From contig NZ_MWPH01000001.1 in NCBI RefSeq assembly GCF_002177135.1, positions 310,001 to 374,000 on the forward strand: DNA of 64,000 bases. Reading direction: 5' to 3'. Position 1 is the stretch's first letter. Each line of letters opens with the position of its first letter. Position numbers and translations under genes: made by a program. Shown piece after piece: positions 52,158 to 60,294 of the stretch. The DNA comes from Natronolimnobius baerhuensis. GTDB taxonomy: Archaea > Halobacteriota > Halobacteria > Halobacteriales > Natrialbaceae. The notes beneath the pieces are model-generated. The model worked only from the letters and a program-made list of their open reading frames with translations. It ran no database searches and had not been told where the DNA came from.

Positions 52158-52173
52158 CTGACTGATCAGTCAG
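52158..52173. promoter_or_regulatory. Perfect 16-bp palindrome upstream of uspA
   Basis: CTGACTGA-TCAGTCAG. It lies about 95-110 bp upstream of the uspA ATG and 38 bp after the amidohydrolase stop, so it may serve as a uspA upstream site or as the amidohydrolase 3' hairpin. Function inferred. Confidence 0.4.
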
Positions 52174-52210
52174 AACGTAATCCGAGATTAGTCTGAAAGA
52201 AGACGGATTT

Positions 52211-53242
52211 TCAGTCCGTCGCCGGCTCGAGGATCGTCTCCCGGACGTCGTCGACACCCGCCCGGCGGACGACCGCCCGAACCGGATCGCGCGCACCCGC
52301 GAGATTGTGCGAGTCGCCATCGAGCACCAGCAGTCGCGCCTCGCGGCCCGGCTCGAGAACACCGTACTCGAGGCCGGCGATTTCAGCGCCGTTGACCGTC
52401 GCCATGCGCAGGATTTCGTTCGTTGGCAGATCGGAGCATTTCGCCATGAACTCCATTTCGCGGAACATCGACGGCGAGTTGAGCATCACGTTGTCCGTCC
52501 CGAGCGCGAGCGTCGTCCGCTCGTGCAACTCGGCGTAGGGGGAGAGCCCGACGTTCGTGACGAGATTCGACCGCGGACAGACGACGATGGGGACGTTCTG
52601 GTCGGCGACGCGCTCGAGGTGGTGGGCTTCGGGGTGGACCATGTGGACGAGAAACTCCGGCTCGAGGTCCAGCGCGGGATCGATGTCGCTCGCGTCGACC
52701 TCGCCTGCGTGGATGCCAAACGGTTTGCCCGCCTCACGGGTGGCCTCGCGTTCGGCGTCGAACGTGTTGTCGTTCGCCCCGCTGGCACCGAAGCCGTCGC
52801 CCGCGTGCATCGCCTCCACCGAGCCGCGGGCGAACGACAGGGCGTCGACAGGGAGCCCCTGTTGTGCGTCCGCGAGCATCTCGACACCTGCTACGTCGCC
52901 CTCGCGAAAGTCCAGACAGGCCGCCGTTCCACTCTCCTGCATGAATCGCAGCGACCGGCGCATCTCGCGAACGAGGTCCTCGCGGTCGGCGCTGCGAAGC
53001 AGGCGATGTTTCAGCCCGTCCGGCGGCGCGACCAACTCCTCGAGCGAGAGACCGCGGCCGGCTTCTTTCGCAATCGAGTCGCCGATGTGGGTGTGGGCGT
53101 TGACGAACGCCGGACAGATGATGTCGTCACTCTCGACTGCCGCCTCCTCGATGGCCTCGATTCGCCCGGCCTCGTCGATCACGATCCGGCCCTCGACCGG
53201 CTCGAACTCCCGCCCGCGTAGAATCGTCCCCGTGCGTTCCAT
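52211..53242 (-). CDS. Amidohydrolase-family metal-dependent hydrolase
   Basis: 343 residues from ATG 53242. Metal-site motifs: PAFVNAHTHIGDS (about 46-58), GIHAGEVD with His ligand, LGTDNVML with the metal Asp and VHMVHPEA with His. The fold fits the amidohydrolase superfamily, in the guanine-deaminase/cytosine-deaminase-like group; substrate unclear. A longer frame starting at 53887 is antisense of hisC and is not used. Divergent from hisC with a 111-bp spacer. Confidence 0.87.
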   Translation of the reverse strand: MERTGTILRGREFEPVEGRIVIDEAGRIEAIEEAAVESDDIICPAFVNAHTHIGDSIAKEAGRGLSLEELVAPPDGLKHRLLRSADREDLVREMRRSLRFMQESGTAACLDFREGDVAGVEMLADAQQGLPVDALSFARGSVEAMHAGDGFGASGANDNTFDAEREATREAGKPFGIHAGEVDASDIDPALDLEPEFLVHMVHPEAHHLERVADQNVPIVVCPRSNLVTNVGLSPYAELHERTTLALGTDNVMLNSPSMFREMEFMAKCSDLPTNEILRMATVNGAEIAGLEYGVLEPGREARLLVLDGDSHNLAGARDPVRAVVRRAGVDDVRETILEPATD

Positions 53243-53353
53243 GTTGCGGTGTTCGGTAGCGGTGTTTTCAACGCCATCGGTTCGCGTTCCTGGCCGGCCT
53301 CGAGCCCGGAACAGGTAAGCAACCTTAAGAGCCGCGACGAACTGGGTTGGCGT

Positions 53354-54526
53354 ATGCAACCGCGCGACCTGTCCGATCACGTCGCTTACGAGGCGGGTCG
53401 GGGTATCGAGGAAGTCGCCCGCGAACTCGGGCGCGACCCTGATGAGTTCATCAAACTCGCCTCGAACGAGAACCCACACGGCCCCTCGCCGGCGGCCGCC
53501 GTCGCCCTTCGCGACGCCGCCTCGAGCGTGAGTTCCTACCCAAAGTCGACCCACACGGACCTCACCGACGCAATCGCAGACCGCTGGACCGTTGACCCGG
53601 CCCAGGTCTGGCTCGCAAACGGCGGCGACGGCGCGCTCGATTACCTCTCGAGAGCCGTCCTCGAACCCGACGACACCGTGCTCGTCCCCTCGCCCGGCTT
53701 CGCCTACTACGGGATGAGCGCACGATATCACCACGGCGATGTCCGCGAGTACGCTCTCGAGCGCGCCGCAGACTTCGCCCAGACGCCCGAGGCCGTCCTC
53801 GAGGCCTACGATGGCGACCGAATCGTCTATCTCACGAGTCCGCACAACCCATCCGGCTCGACGATTTCGCTCGAGGCAATCGAGCAAATCGCCGAAGAAA
53901 CCGACGACGAGACGCTCGTGGTCGTCGACGAAGCCTACGGCGAGTTCGCCGACGTCGACAGCGCCGTCTCGCTGATCGAGGGCCGCGATGGCTTCGAGGC
54001 CCGCGACGATATCGCGATTTTACGAACGTTCTCGAAGGCCTACGGACTCGCGGGCGTCCGACTCGGCTACGCCGTCGTTCCCGACGCGTTGGCGGACGCC
54101 TACGCGCGTGTGAATACACCCTTTGCTGCAAGCGAACTCGCCTGCCGGGCCGGCCTCGCCGCCATCGACGATGACGAACACGTCGAGCGTACCGTCGAGA
54201 CGGCTCGAAACTCTCGCGCGTACATGCGCGACCACATCGACAGCCACGTCTGGGAGAGCGAGGGCAACTTCGCACTCGTCGCCGTCGGCGACGCCAGCGC
54301 CGTCGCCGAGGAGATGCAAGCCCGCGGCGTCATCGTCCGCGACTGCACCAGCTTCGGCCTGCCGGGCTGTATCCGGATCACCTGTGGCACCGACGAGGAA
54401 ACAGAACGCGCCGTCGAAACTGTAAACGCCGTTCTTGCCGACCTCGAGATTGAGGTCGACGCTGAACTCGCAACTGACGGCGGCGGTGTACCTGCGGCTA
54501 CCGACTCGGAGGTGCCCGACGCGTGA
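53354..54526 (+). CDS. hisC: Histidinol-phosphate aminotransferase
   Basis: Converts imidazole-acetol-phosphate to histidinol phosphate using PLP and glutamate. 390 residues. LASNENPHGPSP (substrate-binding), DGALDYLSRAVL, LTSPHNPSGS, VVVDEAYGEF, and PLP-Lys in RTFSKAYGLAGVRLGYA. Ends with a longer acidic C-terminal tail. The ATG at 53354 fits the family start. Its last four bases form the start of the NMP kinase gene (GTGA overlap at 54523). Other his genes are not present in this window. Confidence 0.95.
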   Translation: MQPRDLSDHVAYEAGRGIEEVARELGRDPDEFIKLASNENPHGPSPAAAVALRDAASSVSSYPKSTHTDLTDAIADRWTVDPAQVWLANGGDGALDYLSRAVLEPDDTVLVPSPGFAYYGMSARYHHGDVREYALERAADFAQTPEAVLEAYDGDRIVYLTSPHNPSGSTISLEAIEQIAEETDDETLVVVDEAYGEFADVDSAVSLIEGRDGFEARDDIAILRTFSKAYGLAGVRLGYAVVPDALADAYARVNTPFAASELACRAGLAAIDDDEHVERTVETARNSRAYMRDHIDSHVWESEGNFALVAVGDASAVAEEMQARGVIVRDCTSFGLPGCIRITCGTDEETERAVETVNAVLADLEIEVDAELATDGGGVPAATDSEVPDA

Positions 54527-55053
54527 GGGTCGCTGTCACCGGTACGCCGGGAACTGGAAAGACAACCGCGAGCGACCTTCTCGAGCAGAGATTCGCTGAA
54601 AGCGAGAGCGACTTCGACGTCGTCCACCTCAATCGAGTACTCGAGGACGAGGACCTCTACACCGAGGTCGACGCCGACCGCGAGAGTAAGATCGCCGACC
54701 TCGAGGCGCTCGCGGAGTGGCTTGAGGGCCGCGACGACGTGGTCGTTGAATCGCACCTTGCGCATCACTTCGACGCTGACCGCGTGGCCGTCCTTCGGTG
54801 CGCACCGGCGACGCTCGAGGAGCGATTACTCGAGCGCGGCGAGACTGCGGCGAAAGCACAGGAGAACGCAGAGAGCGAAGCACTCGACGTGATTCTCGCC
54901 GAAGCGGTCGAGGAACACGGCCTCGAGTCGGTCTACGAGATCGACACGACTGATCGGAGCCCCGAAGCCGTTGCAGACGCACTCGAGGCAGTCGTAGCGG
55001 GCGAACGCGAGCCAAGTGCTGGCGAGGTTGAGTTCGTGGGGTATCTCGGATGA
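54523..55053 (+). CDS. Archaeal adenylate kinase family (AK6/Fap7-like)
   Basis: 176-residue P-loop NTPase. Walker A TGTPGTGKTT near residues 6-15, then FDVVHLNRVLEDEDLY, VVESHLAHHF with the substrate-binding pair and the lid-type LERGETAAKAQENAESEA. This matches the Fap7/AK6 type nucleoside-monophosphate kinase, whose eukaryotic relatives act in 18S rRNA maturation. Here it starts at GTG 54523, overlapping hisC by 4 bp, and its stop overlaps the next ATG by 4 bp, so the three genes are translationally linked. Confidence 0.88.
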   Translation: MRVAVTGTPGTGKTTASDLLEQRFAESESDFDVVHLNRVLEDEDLYTEVDADRESKIADLEALAEWLEGRDDVVVESHLAHHFDADRVAVLRCAPATLEERLLERGETAAKAQENAESEALDVILAEAVEEHGLESVYEIDTTDRSPEAVADALEAVVAGEREPSAGEVEFVGYLG

Positions 55054-55664
55054 CGCTCGATCAACTGCGCCCGTACGTCTCGCGGTTTCTCGACCCGTTT
55101 GTCAACGGATTCGACCGCATTGGGTTGACGCCGGACGGCGTGAGCGTGATCGCGTTCGGCATGGCCGTGCTGGCTGCCGTTGCCTTCTTCCTCGGCGGGC
55201 AGGCACACGAGATCTGGTACGTGGCGGCCGCTGTCCTGGTCTTTCTGAACGGCTGGTTAGATATCATTGATGGCGCACTTGCGCGCAAACAGAACGTCGC
55301 CTCCGCCGGTGGCGACCTGCTCGATCACGTTCTCGACCGCTACGCGGACATCGTCATCATCGCCGGGCTCGCCGCAGGTGTCGAGAACTACTTCCTCGGC
55401 TTCCTCGCCGTCACTGGCGTCATCATGACCTCGTATCTCGGTACGCAGGCCCAGGCTGTCGGTCTCGACCGCGTCTATGGCGGCCTCGTCGGCCGTGCAG
55501 ATCGGCTGGCAATCATCGGCGTCGTTGGCTTTCTGGCCTACCCACTCGCGGCGATGGACCCAGGCGGCCTCACAGTCATCGGCTGGTTGCTCGTCTTCCT
55601 CGCAGTCGTCGGGCACCTGACTGCACTCCAGCGCTTTGCGTACTCCTGGTCGGCACTCGAGTAG
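55050..55664 (+). CDS. CDP-alcohol phosphatidyltransferase (archaetidylinositol-phosphate synthase-like)
   Basis: Transfers an alcohol-phosphate onto CDP-archaeol, in phospholipid head-group synthesis. 204 residues, six hydrophobic segments. The CDP-OH-P signature is present: DIIDGALARKQ (about residues 70-80), then GGDLLDHVLDRYAD (about 86-99), giving the DxxDGxxAR...GxxxDxxxD pattern. The gene's place after the NMP kinase and the sequence suggest archaetidylinositol phosphate synthase, but closely related head-group enzymes cannot be excluded. Starts at an ATGA overlap with the kinase gene. Confidence 0.85.
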   Translation: MTLDQLRPYVSRFLDPFVNGFDRIGLTPDGVSVIAFGMAVLAAVAFFLGGQAHEIWYVAAAVLVFLNGWLDIIDGALARKQNVASAGGDLLDHVLDRYADIVIIAGLAAGVENYFLGFLAVTGVIMTSYLGTQAQAVGLDRVYGGLVGRADRLAIIGVVGFLAYPLAAMDPGGLTVIGWLLVFLAVVGHLTALQRFAYSWSALE

Positions 55665-55743
55665 GGTCGGTCGAGGTTTGATCCGTCTGTCGATTCGAGA
55701 GCACGCCGCATGCTTTATAGCTCGTCACGATATAGCTACGTGC

Positions 55744-56298
55744 ATGGTTCAGTGCGAGATGTGTGGCGCCGAGACGTCGTCTCCGAAGACAATCAAAGTC
55801 GAGGGCGCAAAACTCGACGTGTGTTCGAACTGTACGGACTTCGGCACTGAAGTCAAACAGACCTCGAGCTCGAGTTCTTCGAGCAAGTATTCGACCACCG
55901 CAGACTCGGGTTCCTCGAGTTCGAGTGGCGGTTCAAGCGGCGGCAGTTCGGGCTCCTCGAGTGCAAGCTCGAGTTCCTCCTCAAGCCGGCCCCGAACGGA
56001 CATGTTTGACGATATGGACGAACTCGCGACGGACTACGACGAACGGGTACGACAGGCCCGTGAAAATGCAGGGCTCAGCCAGTCCGACCTCGCGAACAAA
56101 CTCAACGAGAAAGCAAGCCTCATCCGCAAAATCGAACGCGGTGAGACGCTTCCGACTGACGCAGTCCAGTCGAAACTCGAGAGCAAACTCGAGATTTCCC
56201 TGAGTGCGGAGGGCAGTTCCGGCGACGATACCGAGTGGTCGGGTGGCTCCGCCTCTGGCAGCTACACGCTCGGCGACGTCGTCAAGCGCAAGGACTGA
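55744..56298 (+). CDS. Archaeal multiprotein bridging factor 1 (MBF1)
   Basis: Transcription coactivator-type protein with zinc ribbon and HTH. 184 residues from ATG 55744. N-terminal zinc ribbon: CEMCGAETSSPKTIKVEG with CSNC later (residues 4-7 and 27-30). A Ser/Gly-rich linker of about 47 residues (runs of Ser up to seven). HTH_XRE domain at about 96-150: ARENAGLSQSDLANKLNEK, ASLIRKIERGETLP. The tail is Ser/Gly-rich. The TATA-like TTTATAGC lies about 35 bp upstream. Known archaeal MBF1 has both modules; the extremely Ser-rich linker here is unusual. Confidence 0.92.
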   Translation: MVQCEMCGAETSSPKTIKVEGAKLDVCSNCTDFGTEVKQTSSSSSSSKYSTTADSGSSSSSGGSSGGSSGSSSASSSSSSSRPRTDMFDDMDELATDYDERVRQARENAGLSQSDLANKLNEKASLIRKIERGETLPTDAVQSKLESKLEISLSAEGSSGDDTEWSGGSASGSYTLGDVVKRKD

Positions 56299-56429
56299 CG
56301 ACGAAAGCCGTTTGAGCGGCCGAGTGACGAACAAGACCCGACGAGAATTAGACGGTCGACTCGTCGTCGACACACGGACAGCGACACCGACTCGCAAGCT
56401 ATTTCTTTGCTGGGACTGGGGTTGGATAT

Positions 56430-57074
56430 ATGTTCGTTCTCGTCAACCTGAAGACCTACCCGTGTGATCCACTCGAGGTCGCGCGGGCGGTTCGCGATGT
56501 CAATGACACCACTGACGCACGACTGGCAGTTGCGCCACAGGCCGCCCACTTAGAGCGCGTCGCCGAGACGGGCGTCGAAACGTGGGCCCAGCACGTCGAT
56601 CCAATCGACTACGGCAGCAACACCGGCCACACGCTGGCAGAGACAGTCGCTGAGTCGGGTGCCGTCGGGACGCTCATTAATCACTCCGAGCAGCGCCTGA
56701 AACTCGCCGACATCGATGGCTCGGTTCGGGCAGCCGAACGCGCCGACCTCGAGACGGTCGTCTGTGCGAACAATCCCGCACAGATCGGCGCGGCCGCAGC
56801 GCTCGGTCCGGACGCCGTCGCCGTCGAGCCACCGGAACTCATCGGGACCGGTACGCCGGTCAGTCAGGCGGACCCCGATGTTGTCGAGGATGCCGTCGCT
56901 GCTGCTGCCAGCGTTGATGACGATGTCTCAGTTCTCTGTGGTGCCGGGATCAGCACCGGCGACGACGTCGTCGCAGCTGGCGACCTCGGCAGCGAGGGTG
57001 TCTTGCTCGCAAGCGGCGTTGCAAAAGCCGACGACCCCGAAGCCGCACTCGAGGACCTCGTCGAACCGCTATAA
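56430..57074 (+). CDS. tpiA: Triosephosphate isomerase
   Basis: Interconverts glyceraldehyde-3-phosphate and dihydroxyacetone phosphate. 214 residues, the short archaeal type. Begins [10 protein letters not shown] with catalytic Lys, has [12 protein letters not shown] with catalytic His, [18 protein letters not shown] with catalytic Glu, and phosphate-binding [10 protein letters not shown] and [10 protein letters not shown]. Follows MBF1 after 131 bp; with a start at 56430 (TTT-rich promoter before it). No other glycolytic gene is adjacent. Confidence 0.95.
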   Translation: MFVLVNLKTYPCDPLEVARAVRDVNDTTDARLAVAPQAAHLERVAETGVETWAQHVDPIDYGSNTGHTLAETVAESGAVGTLINHSEQRLKLADIDGSVRAAERADLETVVCANNPAQIGAAAALGPDAVAVEPPELIGTGTPVSQADPDVVEDAVAAAASVDDDVSVLCGAGISTGDDVVAAGDLGSEGVLLASGVAKADDPEAALEDLVEPL

Positions 57075-57137
57075 GGACGCGGCGCGTCTCAACGCGACGC
57101 CCGACCATTTTTCCTCCCGCTCGTTGAATCGGTGTGT

Positions 57138-57563
57138 ATGACCGACGAGCCCCCGCTTTCCGTTGCCCTCGAGAACCGGTTGATGAGCCACGGCATCTAC
57201 CTACAGACGCTCGAGCCGATCCCACCTGCGGACGGGGCGGCGGATCAATCGGAAACCAGCAGTGACCGCCTTGACGCACACGACGGCATCGACGTTCGCC
57301 TCGAGTACGAGACCGTCGCCCAGACTGATCGGGTGACGAGCACTGAGGTTGGCGCTGTGATCCGGACGCTCCGTGCTGTCGCCGCCGAACGCGAGTGGAC
57401 GCCCGGCCGACTCGAGGCATCGTCGCTGACGACTGATGGAGATCGCCGGGGGACGTGGCACGTCGAAGCAGCGTGGTTCGACCGGCTCCACGAGGGCTTG
57501 ACCGAACTCGAATTCTCTCAATTAGTGCTTGAAACGATAAACGCCTCAACCGAAACCAGGTAA
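57138..57563 (+). CDS. Conserved haloarchaeal hypothetical protein, 141 aa
   Basis: Soluble acidic protein. An N-terminal LENRLMSHGIYLQTLEPIP, a variable Asp/Ser linker, then YETVAQTDRVTSTEVGAVIR, a WTPGRLEASSLT stretch and WHVEAAWFDRLHEGLTELEF near the end, which reads as an alpha/beta sandwich. I do not recognise the family. Codon use and acidity match neighbours. It lies 63 bp after tpiA and 32 bp before the TIR gene on the same strand, so these may share a transcript. Confidence 0.65.
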   Translation: MTDEPPLSVALENRLMSHGIYLQTLEPIPPADGAADQSETSSDRLDAHDGIDVRLEYETVAQTDRVTSTEVGAVIRTLRAVAAEREWTPGRLEASSLTTDGDRRGTWHVEAAWFDRLHEGLTELEFSQLVLETINASTETR

Positions 57564-57595
57564 ATTAATAGTGTATCGGTTACGTATCGGAGACG

Positions 57596-58216
57596 ATGAC
57601 GGGGGAACAGCTGTACGTTTCACACGCACCCGGCGACCTCGAACTCGTCCAAGAGCTGTTTTCCACTGTCAAGAATTTCCCCGTCGGCGTCCATATCGCA
57701 CTCGAGGAGATTGAATCCGGCCGGTCGCGGACGCGACTGACGGGCCGAATCTCGAATAGCGATGTCGTCGCTGTCGTGTTGACAGAGCGATCCGCGTCGA
57801 ATCAGTGGGTTAATCAGGAAATCGGCTACGCTCAGGCGAAGGGGATTCCACTCCTGCCGCTGTACGATCACGAACAACTTCGGAGCGGGTTTGTCAGCGA
57901 TATCGAGGGAGTGACAATTGACCGGCAAAACCTGTCCGTGACGGTCTTCAACCTGCTCTGTCGGCTTCGTAGTGAACTCGCCCCGCTTGGTGCGCTCTCA
58001 GTGCCCAACTGGTACGTCGAGTTCCCGTGTACCAGTCCGGGGTGTACGCACTCGGTCACACTCGAGATCGACCGCGATCAGACGAAACTCTGGAAACTGC
58101 ACCGGCGCGGTCGGCACCTTTCGACAGACTGTGAGGAATGTGACTCACGATACTACTTCGATCCGGGAACGATTGGATTCGTTGGTCGTGAGGACCGCTG
58201 TACGCAGCCTCGGTAG
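57596..58216 (+). CDS. TIR-domain protein with C-terminal zinc ribbon
   Basis: 206 residues. Residues 5-120 fit a TIR domain: LYVSHAPGDLELVQELF, a loop with EIESGRSRTRL, SDVVAVVLTERSAS and the conserved WVNQEIGYAQAKG with Glu75 at the position of the catalytic Glu in NAD-cleaving TIR domains. The C-terminal part (about 135-206) has CTSPGCTH and CEECDSRYYF, a four-Cys zinc ribbon. Bacterial and archaeal TIR proteins can be immune NADases; activity here is not shown. The J-domain gene is in the opposite direction, 15 bp away. Confidence 0.82.
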   Translation: MTGEQLYVSHAPGDLELVQELFSTVKNFPVGVHIALEEIESGRSRTRLTGRISNSDVVAVVLTERSASNQWVNQEIGYAQAKGIPLLPLYDHEQLRSGFVSDIEGVTIDRQNLSVTVFNLLCRLRSELAPLGALSVPNWYVEFPCTSPGCTHSVTLEIDRDQTKLWKLHRRGRHLSTDCEECDSRYYFDPGTIGFVGREDRCTQPR

Positions 58217-58231
58217 CGACGCGACGAGCCC

Positions 58232-58942
58232 TTACTCCTGTTGGAGTCGTTCGTAGGCGTCGGTCACGAGTTGGAACGCGGATCGACTCCCGCTCTGGCG
58301 GTCGGGATGGGCGCGTTTGACCTGTTGATGGTACGCAGTCTGGATTTCGTCGGCCGTTGCCCCCTGTCCGACACCGAGAACATCACGCGCTCGCGTGGCA
58401 CGCATATCGACGCGTTTGACGATTCCCCGTTCCTCGAAGCGCTCCTTGCAGGGCGGACAGAGTCGCTCACTGCGATCATCGACAGTCGTCACACGAAACA
58501 GTTCGACCGCGACCTGTTCGCCACACTGACTACAGCGGTTTTGTGCCGACGTGTCCTGGCTGGTCTCACTGGTGTCTGTCGTAGCGTCAGCGGAGTCCGT
58601 CGACGATCCCGTCGTCTCGTCTGCGTCCACTCGAGGCGCTTCGCTCGCACACGACGAACAACACGCGAGGACAGTGCCATCTTGCAGCACGATCTCCTCG
58701 AGGGCGGACTCGAGGACGGTGCGACGACAGCCGTCACAGGCGCGGCGTCGTTGGTCGAGTGTGGACTGGCTAGTAGGTTCAGTCTCCGTTCTCGAGTCAG
58801 TTTCACCGCCAACTGAGCGAGCGTGTGGCTCACACTCTGGGCAGCAACAGACTCGCTCGCCGGTGGGTAAGACGACGGTCGTCGACTGCTCGCGTGACAT
58901 CGACTTCCCACAGCCATCACAGCCAATTTCACCCGCGGCCAT
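58232..58942 (-). CDS. J-domain protein with three zinc-ribbon modules
   Basis: 236 residues. Three Cys modules, each with pairs like CDGCGKS/CCPEC (residues 8-37), CDGCRRT/CCSSC (69-99) and CSQCGEQ/CPPC (137-167), are followed by a J domain (about 180-236) with the HPD motif in VKRAHPDRQSG. J domains recruit Hsp70 (DnaK). The zinc modules replace the usual glycine/phenylalanine and Cys-rich zones of DnaJ, so this is a specialised co-chaperone. Runs toward the TIR gene. Confidence 0.82.
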   Translation of the reverse strand: MAAGEIGCDGCGKSMSREQSTTVVLPTGERVCCCPECEPHARSVGGETDSRTETEPTSQSTLDQRRRACDGCRRTVLESALEEIVLQDGTVLACCSSCASEAPRVDADETTGSSTDSADATTDTSETSQDTSAQNRCSQCGEQVAVELFRVTTVDDRSERLCPPCKERFEERGIVKRVDMRATRARDVLGVGQGATADEIQTAYHQQVKRAHPDRQSGSRSAFQLVTDAYERLQQE

Positions 58943-59072
58943 CGGGCCTGTAATTTGTAACCACCCCCTTTATTTCTACCGTCATTTGTATTCGATGTCA
59001 CGATTGTGGCTGGGAGTGGGTCGATTGTACGGTTTCAACGGGTACTAGAGCCTCCCGTCCGAAGAGACAGCT

Positions 59073-59504
59073 ATGACTGGCGCCGTTCGAACCGACCAGA
59101 CGGAGACACTCACATCGCAGACGAGACTTCGGCTGGCTGCGGGTGATTTTCTCGTGCTCGTCGGCCTGCTAGCCGTTGGTCTCTACGAACACAGAACCAA
59201 TCCGATCCTCGAGCCGGTGGCAGCGCTCGAGACGATGTTCCCGTTCCTGTTCGGCTGGGCAGTCGCTGCCGTGCTTGCCGGCGTCTATACGCGGGCTGTC
59301 GCGACCTCGCCGTGGCAGGCCGCCCGTGTCGTTGCAGTGGCCTGGCTCGCAGCGATGAACGTCGGGCTGCTCCTGCGTTCGTCGCCGCTGTTTGACGGTG
59401 GGGCCGCTTGGCAGTTCAACGCCGTGATGACGGGACTTGGGTTGGCTGTCTTGCTCGCCTGGCGTGTGGGCTACGCCGCGCTGGTTGGTGCAAAATCGAC
59501 GTAG
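59073..59504 (+). CDS. DUF3054 family membrane protein
   Basis: 143 residues, four transmembrane helices (about 23-41, 53-71, 81-100, 117-139). The family pattern GDFLVLVGLLAVGLYEHRTNP and WAVAAVLAGVYTRA, then AWLAAMNVGLLLRS, is clear. Family function is unknown. A polar 20-residue N-terminus precedes it. It stands alone between the J-domain gene (divergent) and an AT-rich spacer. Confidence 0.82.
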   Translation: MTGAVRTDQTETLTSQTRLRLAAGDFLVLVGLLAVGLYEHRTNPILEPVAALETMFPFLFGWAVAAVLAGVYTRAVATSPWQAARVVAVAWLAAMNVGLLLRSSPLFDGGAAWQFNAVMTGLGLAVLLAWRVGYAALVGAKST

Positions 59505-59976
59505 TTGCACCACACCATCCACAGCGCTGCTGAATCCCGTCTTGAGTCTCGAGTACGTTGCGTTCTTGGTTTCATCCTACTGGATTGATGCTATGTCAAT
59601 ATGTTTCGTGGCCATTGTTACCATTAGACTATGGAATCAAACAGAGATGTTCGCGATCACTCACAATTCAAAGAGGTTTGTGACCGGAAATCGCGCCGTG
59701 AGCGAGCGGCCTCTCCTGACTACTAGTTCTGATACCGTCAAAGTATTCGAAGTAGCGAGACAAACGTTTTACAATTCACGGTGAAATAGCCAATATTCGT
59801 CTACTCATTCTCGAGGATGGCTGTAAGGGTGATAAATGAGAGTGCCATTTCGGGCACCATATCCACCTCATAAGTTATGCGTAACCAGCTACCCAATTAC
59901 AGGTCACAAATGAATTCAGTATCGGCTAATTATGGGAAACACTTATATGGCTATTTGCCATACTGTAGGATACATT
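59505..59976. other. 472-bp AT-rich spacer
   Basis: The longest gene-poor stretch in the window and visibly more AT-rich than the coding DNA. It contains no complete protein frame: the longest short frames lack family similarity. It ends with a TATA-like CTTATATGG and a dyad before a 71-aa gene. A weak stem GTGCC...GGCAC is around 59844-59859. Could be a remnant of mobile DNA or regulatory. Confidence 0.45.
59946..59962. promoter_or_regulatory. Dyad between TATA and start of the 71-aa gene
   Basis: TATGGC-TATTT-GCCATA, perfect 6-bp arms. It partly overlaps the TATA-like TTATATGG and lies 15 bp before ATG 59977. Fits a repressor site on a leaderless promoter; inferred. Confidence 0.45.
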
Positions 59977-60192
59977 ATGACTGGATATTACGACATTGTT
60001 CTTGGCCTTATCCCGGTCGCACTGCTTGGAATCAGCGCAGCCCTGACGTTCGTTGGCCTGTCGTTGACAGCCGCAATTCCGGTTGGCGCGTTCGTCGCAA
60101 TGGCAATTATTGGCCACGCAATGTTCGTCAATACACCAGCAGACACCGCCGACGACGCCCGTTCTGCAAAGCCACCGATCAACGCAGACTAA
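59977..60192 (+). CDS. Small two-helix membrane protein, 71 aa
   Basis: From ATG 59977, TGYYDIVLGLIPVALLGISA leads into the first helix, followed by a second helix (VGAFVAMAIIGHAMFV) and a polar tail with DTADDARSAKPPINAD. An ATG at 59932 is in frame but the TATA-like box and dyad lie after it, so the later ATG is preferred. Similar small membrane proteins occur across haloarchaea; role unknown. The alanine-dehydrogenase-like gene follows. Confidence 0.7.
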   Translation: MTGYYDIVLGLIPVALLGISAALTFVGLSLTAAIPVGAFVAMAIIGHAMFVNTPADTADDARSAKPPINAD

Positions 60193-60294
60193 GCGGTATC
60201 CAGTCTTTCTCGCTCTCTACACACGATTGTGGTTCTTGCCTGTTGGGTTACTCCACAGGAGTACCTTTTCCTGTTCTGTCACCAATTGTCTCGT

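Noticed and set aside
53243-53887. Upstream extension of the amidohydrolase frame
   Set aside because: Overlaps hisC on the other strand; the amidohydrolase family start is ATG 53242.
59631-59726. 31-codon frame in the AT-rich spacer
   Set aside because: No Shine-Dalgarno, promoter or family similarity; length is expected by chance.
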